Source: Monilinia fructicola
Taxonomy: Eukaryota; Ascomycota; Leotiomycetes; Helotiales; Sclerotiniaceae
Length of the DNA: 64,000 nt
Reading direction: 5' to 3'
Assembly: GCA_008692225.1 (NCBI GenBank)
Contig: VICG01000018.1
Location: forward strand, 186,001 to 250,000
The notes below the pieces were generated by a model, which did no database searches, was not told the origin of the DNA, and saw nothing but the letters and a program-made list of their open reading frames with translations. Of this stretch, positions 22,561 through 36,199 are shown in pieces. Position 1 is the stretch's first letter. Every line of letters begins with the position of its first letter. Both the position numbers and the translations under genes were made by a program.

Positions 22561-25500
22561 ATTGGATATAAGTTAAAAAAGAATAATTATAAAGTATATT
22601 TAAAGTTAGAAATTAAAAATTATAATATAATATTAATTTACCTTTTTATATTTGGATTAAATAATTATACAAAAAAATATTATAATAAATCAATTAATTA
22701 TTTTATAATAATAATGATATTTAAAAAACAATATGTAGATCTATTAATTTATAAAAAATATAGTAAACAATTTAATAATCACAATAAATTATATAAGCAT
22801 GTATATATAGTATATAAATAAAGAAAATAGGAAAGGGTAATTATATTATAAATATTAAAAGAAGTTAAAATATTAAGTAAGGAGTTAGTATACATTAATT
22901 TGATAGTAAATATGGGCAAATTTATTGGAATAGGTTATGGCTTTTATAATTAATATTTTATTATTATTAAGGTTTAGTTTAATATATTATTGAATAATAT
23001 AATTAATGTATATTTACACTTTAGATTATAAATGATAATAGCTAATAAAAATTGGTTTTTAAATATATCAAATAATATTAAAATGTATATGTGTATAAAA
23101 TTGATCAAAGTAAAAAGCATTAGTGGAGATAGTATTTAATCAATAGAATATATAATTGCAATTTTTATGTTTTTAGGAAATAAGAACGGTAAAATAATAA
23201 TAATTTATTTTTAAAGGGAGGTATATTTTGTAAAGAAATTAATAGTTAATATAATTATTGGTAATGATATATTAGTATTCAAAAGGATTAATATTATTAT
23301 ATTACAAAAAAAAGCAATTATTACTTTTTATAATATTATAATATTTATTATTGTAGTTGTTAAGAATTTATAATAATATCAAATTATAGTACGAATGATT
23401 TAAAAAATAAAGATTTTATTGGGATAGAAGGTTTTAATAATGATATATTATAAAGCCAAAAGTTTGAATAAAAATATATTATTTAAATTATATAAAATAT
23501 TGTTGTTAATATATATATTTAATAATGTAATTTAAATTTCTTTTATTATATTGTATATAATAATTTGGAGGAGAAAGTATATTTTATAATAAATACAATT
23601 ATAAAATCCTTTATTAATTTTAATTTTAATAAAATATATAAAAATAGTATATAACATTAAAAAAATAATAAATTTAGCATTACGAAGTTCACTTTAAACG
23701 ATAATAGCAATAGCGGATAAAATATTTGATATAAAAGAAATAATATATAATATTAGAGCTATAATATATAAAAATAACGATATAATAAAATAGTTTATAG
23801 AGTTACTAAATAAATTTTCAGATGGTTTATAAAATAATTTAGGGTTTATTAAATTTCCTAAAAATAAATAGTTAATAATAAAATTACATTTTGGATAAAA
23901 AAAAAATTTTAAAAAAAAGGCTAAAATTTATCCTTTAGAAATAAAGAATTATATAATAATAAAAAAAGTATTTAATAATTTAATTTAATAAGAAAGATTG
24001 AAGAAAACAAAATTTCTAATATTATTTATTTTTTTTGTTTTTATAATATATAGGATATTATTTGGAAAAGTAAAGAAGGCTTATATTATAATCAATATTT
24101 ACAATTTAAATATAAAAACTATTTTAGATATGTATTCTATACTATTATAAAAAGATATATTATAAATAATATAAGGATATAAATATATTATAATTATAAA
24201 CTGTATAATATTCTTCTTTTAATAAAAAGCTTACTCTTTTGCGATAAAATACTTTACAATTATAACGTATATAAAACAATATATTTTTAATTATTTATTA
24301 ATAAAATTTAAAAATTTATTAGTGTATGTATAATACTAAATAAATTTAATTTTGAAAGATTTTAAAAAATTTACAAAAATGTATATTAATAATGTAATTA
24401 TTGTTAACTAAATATTATAAAAGCATTTGTAATATCTTAAACAGATCTTTTATTGTTTTATAGATTACAATATTACCATTAAAAAAACTAAATATTTTGT
24501 TAAATACTTATTAATAATTGTATTAGGATAAAAAATAAATATATACAATTTATTTAATATTAAATATAAATTAATAATCTTAAAAAAAATTTCGTTTTCA
24601 AAAAATTTTTAAAACCTAAAACATTTTTTGGATATTATAGGATATTTATAGTACTTTATTAAAAATTATATTAAAATTATAAATTTGTTGTAGAAAAAAA
24701 AAATATAGTTATTAAAGGGTATTTTATATAAAGGAAGAGTTAAATATAATTTTATAGTATATAAAACGTTTAATATATTATCTATAATGGAATTAATAGC
24801 ATTTATTAAGATTAAAGCAATATTATTATAAAAATAAATATTAGTATATATAAATCCAATGTACCTTTTGTTTATAAATTTCGATGTATTAAAAGCAAAA
24901 GGTATTAAAATTATTTTATATTATATAAAAGGTGATAAAAGTAATAACTAAAGTATTTAATATAATAAATATAGAATTAATCTTATTTTTGTTAAAATAA
25001 TTATAGGATGTAAAGATATGTTATTAACTATCAGAATTAAAGATAATAGTATTAATTTAAGATTTATACAAAATAAATTATATTATCCAATGTAATAAAG
25101 TATTATTAATTATTGTATACATCAATTATAATGTATTAATTAATATCTTTAAAAAAGCAAACATTGTAATAATTATATTTATTAGTAAATTAAATCTAAA
25201 ATTAATATTAATAATTAAGTTTATATTTACTTTTAATTTTAATATACAATATAAGATTAGAAAAGAAAATATAATTCTGAATGTATTATTATGTTTATTT
25301 TGTGAAGGAGATGATAAAGATAAGGATTATAGTTTTAATGAATTTAAAGTGTTATTTGTAGCATTAAAAATAAAAGAATTTTTTCAATATAATTTTATAA
25401 TAATGTTTATAGAAATAATAGATAACTTTTATAATAAACTATTAAACAAATACGAAGCTAAGTTAGTATAAGTGAATATTTTAGCAATAATTAAAAAGAA

Positions 25501-26990
25501 TAATTTATTAGGAAACAAATATAATAATTTTATTATTTTACTTTTGGAATAATTTATTATATAAAATCGATGATAATAGAGGTTTAATATAATTATATAT
25601 TCTATATACAGTATATAAAAAAAGTTTTCGAGATATTATATTAGAATTATTATTTAGGTTATATTAAATTTATGGATTTGGTTAATAGAAACTTTTATAT
25701 TTAAAAGATATTAAAGCTTATACGAAAATATCTATAATATTATAAAAAATGTTAAATATATTAAATAAAAAAATATTGATCTTATAAAGCAATGTAATCA
25801 ATATTGTTATTATTAATATCTTTTTTGCAAGCATTATTTTATATAATTATTATTAATTTTATTTTAATTCTTTTAATTATAAAAAAAAGATTTAATTTGG
25901 TTTTAATAAAAATAGATAAGTTAATAAAAAAGATATTATTTATTTTAGGAAAAATAATATAATTAATTATAGATTAAAGATTAATATTAATTATAAGGAT
26001 TTATAATTTCAATTAAGGTTATTTTAAGGTAATAATAAATAATAGGGATTTCAAATTTCTATTAAAAATATAAAAAACTATTTTTTTTATATTAAGTATA
26101 ATATTATTATACTTTATAATATATTATATATAAATGGATGGATAATTAAAAAATAATTAATTAGATTATAGAAATTATATAATATTTTTATTTGAATTTA
26201 ATAGAAGATGTATGGGAATGAAGAAGTATATTGCTGATTTTATAATTTTATTTGAATAATTCTTATTAAGTCTTTATTAGCAAATCGTTTAATGAGGCGG
26301 TATATAGCTTTATATTTAATAATATAGTGTAATTATTAAATATAATAAAACAGGGATTGTTAATATTTGTTGTATGAGTAGAGGTTAATAATTATATTGC
26401 TTTTTGTGATAATTATAACGAAGTGGAAGTATAAATAAAAACTATATACCTATATTTTTTGAGGAGGGTAATTTAATATTTTTGTGTTTATATAAAGGAT
26501 ATTTGATTTTTAATTATGAATAATAAAAAGTTGAAATAATAATATATAAAACTCTTTTTGGTGGTGTGATGAATTAAGAAATTGGTTTATAAACTTGATG
26601 TATTGGAGTATTAATAAATTTATTTAGTAGTTTTAATAGCTTATTTGGAGTTAGCGCTAAAAGATAAGGATCTATATAATTATCCAAAATTGAAACGATT
26701 AGATACGGTTATAATCAAGGGATATAAGGAATTTAAGATTAACAAAATTATTTATAAATATATTACGTTGATAGGTATTGTATAATATTTTATTAAATGG
26801 AAAGAATATAATCCAAAATTCGATTAATAAATTTTTTGTAAATATTTTAATTATTATAATAAATTAATTTAGGAATTTAAAAAAAAACAATAAAATAGTT
26901 AAATAGCAACAAAACTAAAAAAAGCAACGATAGTGTAGTAAAAGCAAAAACAAGGTAGGCTATAAAAAATGATTATTATAAATTTATTAT
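22560..26990 (+). pseudogene. pol of Gypsy element 1 (protease, RT, RNase H, integrase, chromodomain)
   Basis: A RIP-riddled polyprotein frame. Protease-like sequence is at about 22900-23300. In RT the catalytic motif is YINNVIIVN at 24382-24408, where active elements have YIDD; both Asp have become Asn by G-to-A. Next comes the KEHL, FIDYNITI, LGQK order typical of fungal Gypsy RT. Integrase shows IINNRDFKF (family: IISDRDPKF) at 26029-26060 and a degraded YHPQTDGQ block ending MDG near 26140. The C-terminal KDKDLYNYPK stretch and chromodomain words FIKWKEYNPKF end at 26825. Homologous regions in the same orientation lie at 41450-45880, 54130-58310 and 30130-31690. Confidence 0.85.
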
Positions 26991-27737
26991 AATAATAATA
27001 ATAGATTATAAGATTATTTTTAATATTAAGATTAATATATTTTCTTATTATATCTTATTATAATTTTATTATTCATTTTTAAGATTTATTTTTATTTTTT
27101 AATAATTTTTTTTTTCTCCTTAATAAACAATTAATTATTTTAAACTTTAGGGGTTTTTTCTTATATTATAATAATTAGAAATATACTTTAAAATTAAAAG
27201 TTTATTTTTATTTATTATTCTTTATAAATAATATTACAATAATAAAGAATAAATATTAAAATTTACATATAAAAGTAAAAATTAAACCCTTTTTACTATA
27301 AAATATAGTATAATCTAAATTAAATGCAAGTATAGTATATAAAAACAAAAAATTAAAATAATTAGCTAAAATAAATCCTATAATAATAAATAAATTGTTT
27401 ATTAATAATTAATAATTTAATTTAAATATATTAAAGGAAATTTGTATTACTAAAAAAAAAGTATATTTTCTATTGGAATTTAAGAAACTATTTAAAAAAA
27501 TAATTATAAAAAAAAATTGATTGTGTAATTTACAAAAATTAGTGTAATAAAACAATTTAGAATAGTAATACTTATTATAAGATTTAAAAAACTATAAGAA
27601 TATAATAATTAAATTAAATATAATAAAAATATCGAAAATTAAAATGATGAAGTGGAAATAGAATTAAATAATAAAATAAATAATAGGAATAAATAATAAT
27701 ATAATAATAATATAATAATAATAATAATAATAATAAT
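26991..27737. other. AT-rich linker between pol and the extra frame of element 1
   Basis: Starts with Gln-codon-derived (TAA)n just after the chromodomain and continues as AT-rich sequence. The part 27440-27640 resembles the corresponding stretch of element 3 (58840-59030). The extra frame may start further upstream than 27738. Confidence 0.4.
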
Positions 27738-29250
27738 GAAGATAAAGATAATAGAAAAAATAATATACTAAATATTAATAATATTAAAGTTTTGGATTTT
27801 GAAGGAAATATAAATAATAATAGATTTGGTGACTATAGTTCAATAGTAAAAAATATAATATGTAATAAGGACTCTTAGAATATCCAAAAGCTGTTTTTAT
27901 AAAAAATATTAAAAAATATAAAATAAACTTTAAAATATAATAATAATAATATTATAAAATATAGAGATTTTTGTAAGATTAATTAAAATAAAAATAATAT
28001 TAGATTAATAAAAAAATAATAATAATTAAATAAGGAATGTTGAAAATTAGAAAATAGTAATAAAAACTTAAATAATATAATATTATAGAAAAGATATAAT
28101 TCACCAATTTTACCATAAATTTTAATAATACATTTTTATAACACTAACAAAATAAACAGTTTTTTAATATATATATTTTTAGAAGCAAAATATTATTTGT
28201 ATATTGTTTAATACACTTATTTCAATTTGGAAATATATAGAATATTATTTAAAAACTTTTAGTATAAATAATAATATTTATAATAATATAATTATATTCA
28301 AAAATATTATAAGAATACTTAAAAAAGAAATTTTCATTATAATAATAGGATAATAAATTACAATTAAAATAATCTTTTATAAAAACTAAAAAATAATATA
28401 TATTAAATTTTAATTTAAAAAATTTGTATAAAACAATTTAATATCAAATAAATAATTAATATTTTTTTTATTATAATGCTTTTTTTTTACTTTTAATAAA
28501 TATAAAAAAAATAATTTATAAATTATTCAAATTAATCAAAAATGTAGTTAATTTTAAAAAAAAAATGATAAAAGTATAATAAGAATAATATAATATTATA
28601 ATAAATTTAAAATAAAAATATATAATATAGAGATATATAATATAAAAATAAATAATATAAAAATATATAATATAGGGATATATAATATAAAAAGTATATA
28701 AATTAAATAAAAGAAAAACAAAGCTTTTAAAATATTAATACAATAAAACCAATAATCTAAAAAAACTAAGAACCTAAAGAAACTATAAATATTATACTCT
28801 GGAAAATGTAATGTTTTAACCATAAAATAAAACATTATAATCAAATTATTAAATTAAAAATACTATATTTTTGTTGTATAATATATAAATATAAATAAAC
28901 AATATAATAGTTTATAATATTAATAAAAGTTGAAAGTAAAGATTAAAAGCAAATAAAATCAAAGAGTGTAAAAAAAAAGCAAATTTAATAAAAGCAAAAA
29001 AAGAAAATAAAAACAAAAACAAAAAAAGCTTTTTTAAAGAAAATGAGGATTAAATTTCCAAATCTTAAGGTTAAGAATTTAACAAAAATAACTATAATAT
29101 TAATAAGATTGTAATTGATAATTATAAGTTTATTATACATAACAAATAAGAATAACAAAATTATAATTAAAATAATTACAAATGTAATGGTTAAGTTAGT
29201 GGTATAAAAAAAAAAACAAAGAAACCGGAATACAAAAACCAAGTACAATA
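27738..29250 (+). pseudogene. Extra reading frame after pol in Gypsy element 1 (unknown protein)
   Basis: One frame (codons starting at 27738, 27741 and so on) can be read for about 500 codons, and nearly every stop is TAA or TAG, as made from CAA/CAG by C-to-T. Visible segments: NKDSQNIQKLFLQKILKNIK (27870-27930); LEIYRILFKNF (28225-28260); a 15-bp repeat giving five IQYKN/IQYRD-like units (28614-28690); an EPKETINIILWKM block; a Lys-rich stretch; FPNLKVKNLTKI; and LLYITNKNNK (29130-29160). Elements 2 and 3 carry homologous segments. It lies between the chromodomain and the 3' LTR, where gag-pol elements normally have nothing. I do not recognise the family; an accessory or env-position protein is possible. 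Confidence 0.6.
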
Positions 29251-29673
29251 AATCAAATTATAAATATTAAATAATAATTTATAAAATATTTCCAGAATTT
29301 AAAATAGATAATATTGAGTGTAGTAACAATTATATAAATTTATATAATAATATGATTATATGTTGTAAATAATAAGTTTGTAATATATTCTATAAATACA
29401 ATTTTTAATATAGTGAAAACAATAAATAGAGTATTGTAAAAATTATTGTATATAAAAGAATTTAGAGTATTATAGGGATATATAATGAAAATTAATAATA
29501 GAAAATAAAAGGTATGGTAAAAATAAAATAATACTTAAGGAATAATTATTATGGTTACAAATTTCTTTTGTTTTTTATTTTTACTAATTTTTAAAATAGT
29601 ATATATAATAGATTTTATAATGTTAATAATTTGCTTTAATAAAAGTATTAGGACTTTTTAAAGTAAAAGCAAT

Positions 29674-29868
29674 TATAACGATTATATTACGATTAATATA
29701 AAAGAAGTTAATTTTAAAGCTAATACTTTTAGTGTATTAATAAGAACGATATGGTTAGTGTTATTAATATTATTAGTAAAAGCGGATAGTATAAGCTTAG
29801 CTATAAATAAATAACATTAAATAGTTTAATACAAATCAGCTTTTTACCACGATACACGTTTCTTGCCA
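29674..29868 (+). repeat. 3' LTR of Gypsy element 1
   Basis: It starts TATAACGATT, which is TGTGACGGTC after G-to-A changes, and ends TTCTTGCCA. The purine-rich AAAGTAAAAGCAA just before it fits a mutated polypurine tract. ATAAT follows at 29869-29873, matching the base run before the 5' LTR. Confidence 0.92.
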
Positions 29869-30075
29869 ATAATTCTATATTACTCTTTAAAAGAAAATAG
29901 TAAACACTTAAGATTTTTAGAATTTACTAATAATTATATATAGAAGCCTTAGTTGAAAATCTAAAAGATATATATTGATTTTTCTTAGAGTTATTAATAT
30001 ATGAAAATGGCTGTTTTTAATATAAAATGCTAGTTAAATAGGGGGGGAATGGCGAGAAATAGGGTAGGCAACTTA
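29869..30075. mobile_element. Family C element, right part (split by Gypsy element 1)
   Basis: Directly after the 3' LTR, ATAATTCTATATTACTCTTT continues the family C sequence broken at 20131. The right end AAATGCTAGTTAAATAGGGG, GGCGAGAAAT, AGGGTAGGCAACTTA at 30028-30075 is the best-preserved family C terminus in the window. Confidence 0.75.
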
Positions 30076-30129
30076 TAATTAAATAATTCTATAAATATAT
30101 ATAATAACATATATTAAGTTATAAACAAA

Positions 30130-31689
30130 TCAATATTATTATATTTGAGAAAAGAAATTATTATTTTATATATGATTATAATACCTCTTATTATAATTAT
30201 TAAGGGCTTAAAATAATATTGAATTATAGTATAAAAAGTTTATAAAATAAAAAATACTATTAGAATAAAAAGTTCTAATAGTAATATATTATAAAGCTAA
30301 AAGTTCCAATAGAGATATATTAATTAAAGTATAGAAATCATTATTATTAATGTATATATATAGTAATATAATTTATATTTTTTTGATATATAATCTCTAA
30401 TAATCTTAAAGAAAAAAATATTTTATAATAAATATTATAATAAAATGGCTTATTAAATTTAATTCTAAATAAAATATATAAAGTAATATATAATATTAAT
30501 AAAGAATCTATTTAATATAGTAGAATCTATACTAAATAATAGTAGTGAAAAGTAGATAGGACATTTAGTATAAAGAAGATAATATATTTAATAAGAATTA
30601 TAATATATCAAAAAAAATAATAAAACAATTTGTGAATTTTTTCAATAAATCCTTAAATAACTTTTAAAACGATTTCGTTTTGATTAACTTTTTAAATATT
30701 AATGATTAATAATAGAGAGTTATACTTTAAATAAAAAGAAAGATTTAAGAGAAAAGTAAGATATATTTTTTAGATATAAACAATTATGAAAGATTATAAA
30801 AAAAAGAGAAACATTTGATAATCAAATTCAATACAAAAGATTAAAGGGATTAGAGTTTCTAATATTATTTCTTTAGTTTTTGTTTTATAGTATGTATAAT
30901 TTTATTCAAAGTGGTAGAAAGATGTTTAATTATAATTAATATTTATAATTTAAATATAAAATCAATCTTTAATATATACTTTATATATTATAAGAACAAT
31001 AGATTATAAACGATATAGAAATATAGATATATTATTGAAATAGACCGTATAACTTTCTTTTTATAATAAAAAACTTATTTTTAAAAAATCAAATACCTTT
31101 TATTATTCTTTAATAGAATTTAAGATTTTATTGGTATATTTTTAGTATTCAATAAATTAAAATTCTGAAATTTCTAAAAGATTTACAATATACATATTGA
31201 TGATATAATCATTAGTAATCAAATATCTAATGAATATTAATAATATTTTAAGTTAATCTTTTATCGTTTTATAGATAATAATTTTATAAATAAAGAAATC
31301 TAATATTCGATTAAACATCTCTTGATATTCATATTGAATTAAAAAGTAAATATATATTGTTTATTTAATATTTAATAAATATTAATAACTTTAGAGAAAA
31401 TTTTCAATAAGATATGAAATTGTTTTGGGATATTATAGAATATTTATAATTTTTTATTAAACGTTTTATAGGAATTATAGGTTCGTTGTAAAAGAGAAAA
31501 ATATAGTGGTTAAAAAAAGCTTTTTATAGAAATAGAGTAAAATAAAAAACGTTTAATACTTTAATAATAATAGAACTTATGATTTTTTTTCAAAGAAAAA
31601 ATATCATTATAAAATAAAATACAAATATACATGAATTCAATATATTTTATTTTATAGATTTTATTATATAAAAAATAGAAGGGAATAAA

Positions 31690-31690
<1 letters not shown>
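30130..31690 (+). pseudogene. Truncated Gypsy pol remnant (copy 4)
   Basis: It matches element 1 pol from about 23290 to 24900 (protease end, RT, start of RNase H) with RIP-type differences, for example ATATTTTATAATAAATATTATAAT at 30416. The left end abuts the family C terminus; the right end is cut by the microsatellite element at 31690. No LTRs are attached. Confidence 0.7.
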
Positions 31691-33125
<1,435 letters not shown>

Positions 33126-33868
33126 AACTTAAAATATTATTAAGATTATAATTAAACTTCCATATCCATTAATTATTAAAATAATATATATTTAATTATC
33201 TCTTAATAAAGAAACTATATTTCTTGAATTTAAAGAAATAAATTTCACAAGGTTTAGAATTATAAAGGATGTTTTATGTTTTAGTATATAATATATTATA
33301 ATACTTGTTTTAAGTTAAGATAACTTTAAGATAAGTAATACTATATATAAAAAGATTACTTAAAGATCTTTTCAAGGTTTTTTATTTTAATTAATTGAAT
33401 TTTATCAATTAGTTTAAATATATAATTATTATAAAAACTATATTAAAATAATTATAATAATATTAATAAAATTTAAAAATAAGTAAAAGAATAAATAGAC
33501 CAATAAATAATAAAGAGATTATTAAACTAAAAGCTATTATAAATATAATTACTTCCTTTTATATAATATGAAATATAAAAGATGAAATATAATCGATTAA
33601 TAATAGTATCTTAAGACATATCACATTCATTTTTTAATTCTAATTGAGAATTTGAATAAGAATATTATCAAAGTGTTCTTAAAGCAAATTTTCTTATAAT
33701 ATTTTAATATTATTTCTTGTATATAAATAAATTTAAGAAACTATCTTAATATAAATCGATTACAAATAACGAAATATACAAAAAAAGTATATTATTACTC
33801 GATTTGATATATAATCTAGTAAAATATAAACATTGCATCTTTTATAAAGAATATTTATATAATCATTT
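33126..33868. other. Gene-free AT-rich DNA
   Basis: No gene or element end identified. Composition is slightly less extreme than the Gypsy regions. Confidence 0.45.
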
Positions 33869-35040
33869 AGAAGGTTCCACGGGCCAACTGAACACACTGG
33901 CCAACTGAATAGCCTAACCTAATTGGGTCACCGCTTTTCGATCGTAATCCTCTATTTTCATTATTATATTTAATATTAAATTTAAATATAGTAACTTTAT
34001 TTATTAAATAATTTTATATTAATCTTTATATACTAATTAATAAATTTTATTAATTTTTATAAGTATATTATACAAATTGTATTAATAATTTCAATTCAAA
34101 ATAAATAATTCTTTTTTTTTAAAAGAAATATATATAAATATATATACTTATTTAATTTTTTAATAATAATAAAAACTTTTTAAGAATTTATTATATATTT
34201 ATTTATAATAAATAAATTCCATAAAATCATATTAAGATCTTTTAATTAAAAATAAAAACAAAAAAGATCTCTATATATAAAAATATGAAAATTTAAAAGC
34301 TTTAAATTATATAAAATTCTTAATAAATATAAAATCTTATAAATAATTTTTTTTTAATATAATATATTTAATAATATAATGATTTTTATAATATAATAAT
34401 TTCAATAATAAACTTAATTGTTATTTATATTATATATTAAAAGAATTATAGAAATAATTTTAAAAAACTATTTTAAAAACTATATTATTAATTATATTTT
34501 TTAAAAATTATAGATATCGCTTATCTTATAATATTGTATTAATAATATATTCAAAATAGTTATAATATTTTATTAATAATACATTATAAAATGTTTATAA
34601 TTTTCTAAAAATCTACCTTTTAAATTTATTTTTTAAATTAAATTATTTATTATTAGTTAATAATTTTAGTTTTAAAGAATAAAACGTTTTATATATAATA
34701 ATTTATAAACTTTATAAATAATAGAAATAAAAAAGATTTAATATCTTATTTTTTTAATAGTTTAATAAATATAAATTAATTAATAAAATATATTTTATAA
34801 AAAGCTTACTATTATAAATTTTATAAAAAAATTATAAACCATTTTTTAATAATTTTTAATAATATTATTAATAAAAAGAAAGTCTATTATATGATTATTA
34901 TTATTATTAAAGTATATATTATAATAATAAAGTATAAGAGTTAATTATACCTTTAAGAATAAGGTATTGCCAGCCTATCGACTAAAAGGGTTTAGCGCGT
35001 TCAGTTGGCCAGTGTGTTCAGTTGGCCCGTGGAACCTTCT
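33869..35040. mobile_element. Family A TIR element, copy 2
   Basis: The left end AGAAGGTTCCACGGGCCAAC and right end GTTGGCCCGTGGAACCTTCT are exact inverted repeats. Both carry the second CTGGCCAACTGAA block, and the left inner sequence CCTAATTGGGTCACCGCTTT corresponds to copy 1. The interior is AT-rich, with no reading frame, and is 160 bp longer than in copy 1. Confidence 0.85.
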
Positions 35041-36199
35041 AAGTTGAAAATACAACTATTGATTTTATCTATTATCAAAGAATTTTATTTAAGATAAAAT
35101 TATATATCGATGATAAAGGATTTTATAAAATTATCATTTTAAATAAATATATCATTTTATTAAATGTAAAGTTTTCATAAATTAGAAGATACAAGCTCTT
35201 TCATTAAGTTTAACCTATAAACTATATATAACTTATAATATATTGATTTAATAGCGGATACTAAATATAAGATTAAATAAAAATGGAATAATTTTAAAAA
35301 CAATTATAAAATAAAGAATGAATTTATATATTATAAATTTAATAATAGATCTATATATATATATAAGATGATTTCAAATATTTCAAATTAATATAAGGTT
35401 TAGGAATTATTTAAAAGGGGAAATAAGATTATATTAATATTAATATTTATATTTTTTATTTTGTTTATAAGAATATTTAAAAAATGTAAAAATTTCTAAA
35501 GTTTATAAAATAAATTGATTTCATTTATAGTTTAATATTATAAAAAAACATTACTAAAATAATTAAAGTGATTCTATTATTCCAGGATTTGTTTATCAAA
35601 TATCTAATATAAACAAATTTAGAGATATTTTATAAAAAGATATTCTTTCAAAAGCAAATAATAATAAACAAAATAGAGGTTATTATTTTAAAGTATAATA
35701 TTAAACAATAAAAGATTATATTAATAATATTATTTTATGATTTGAAAGCGTTATAATAATATTTTATAGTAGAATATTAATATATATATATAGAAGATTA
35801 TATTTATAATTTTATTTTATAACTTAAAAGTATTATAATATTAATCTATAGTAATATAAGAACTACAAATCAATATATCTAATAATATTAATAGCGAATA
35901 ATAATATTTAATTCATTGTTAGAATTAGAATATTAGAGTAGTATTCTATATCAATAAGGCTTTAGATATATACTAATCAGTATTTATAATTGTTATTAAA
36001 GATATATATAATATTAATTATAGTTATTTATTTAAAGAACGAAAAAACAATTTAAGTCTTTAACGTATATAATTTGATCTTTAAATTATATACTTAAACA
36101 ATTAATGATTTAATTTTCTCTAATATTATTAAAAAACTAAACAGATAAGAATTTAACTATATTATATTAAAAAATCTTAACCTTTATTATTCAAAGTGG
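35041..36199. other. Gene-free AT-rich DNA upstream of the LINE remnant
   Basis: No clear motif. If the LINE at 36200-37760 was full-length, its endonuclease part would lie here, but I cannot recognise it. Confidence 0.4.

Larger units (their letters stand above)
20132..29868 (+). mobile_element. Complete, RIP-inactivated Ty3/Gypsy LTR retrotransposon (element 1, 9737 bp)
   Basis: Two 195-bp LTRs (20132-20326, 29674-29868) bound a 9.35-kb interior, with ATAAT target duplications at 20127-20131 and 29869-29873. Order on the plus strand: LTR, gag-like region, protease, reverse transcriptase, RNase H, integrase, chromodomain, an extra ~500-codon frame, LTR. The protease-RT-RNaseH-IN order with a C-terminal chromodomain is that of Ty3/Gypsy chromoviruses. 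All frames are full of TAA/TAG/TGA stops of the kind RIP makes, so it cannot encode working proteins. It inserted into a family C TIR element, shown by an uninterrupted copy at 38 kb. It is longer than usual for the superfamily because of the extra 3' module. Confidence 0.9.
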
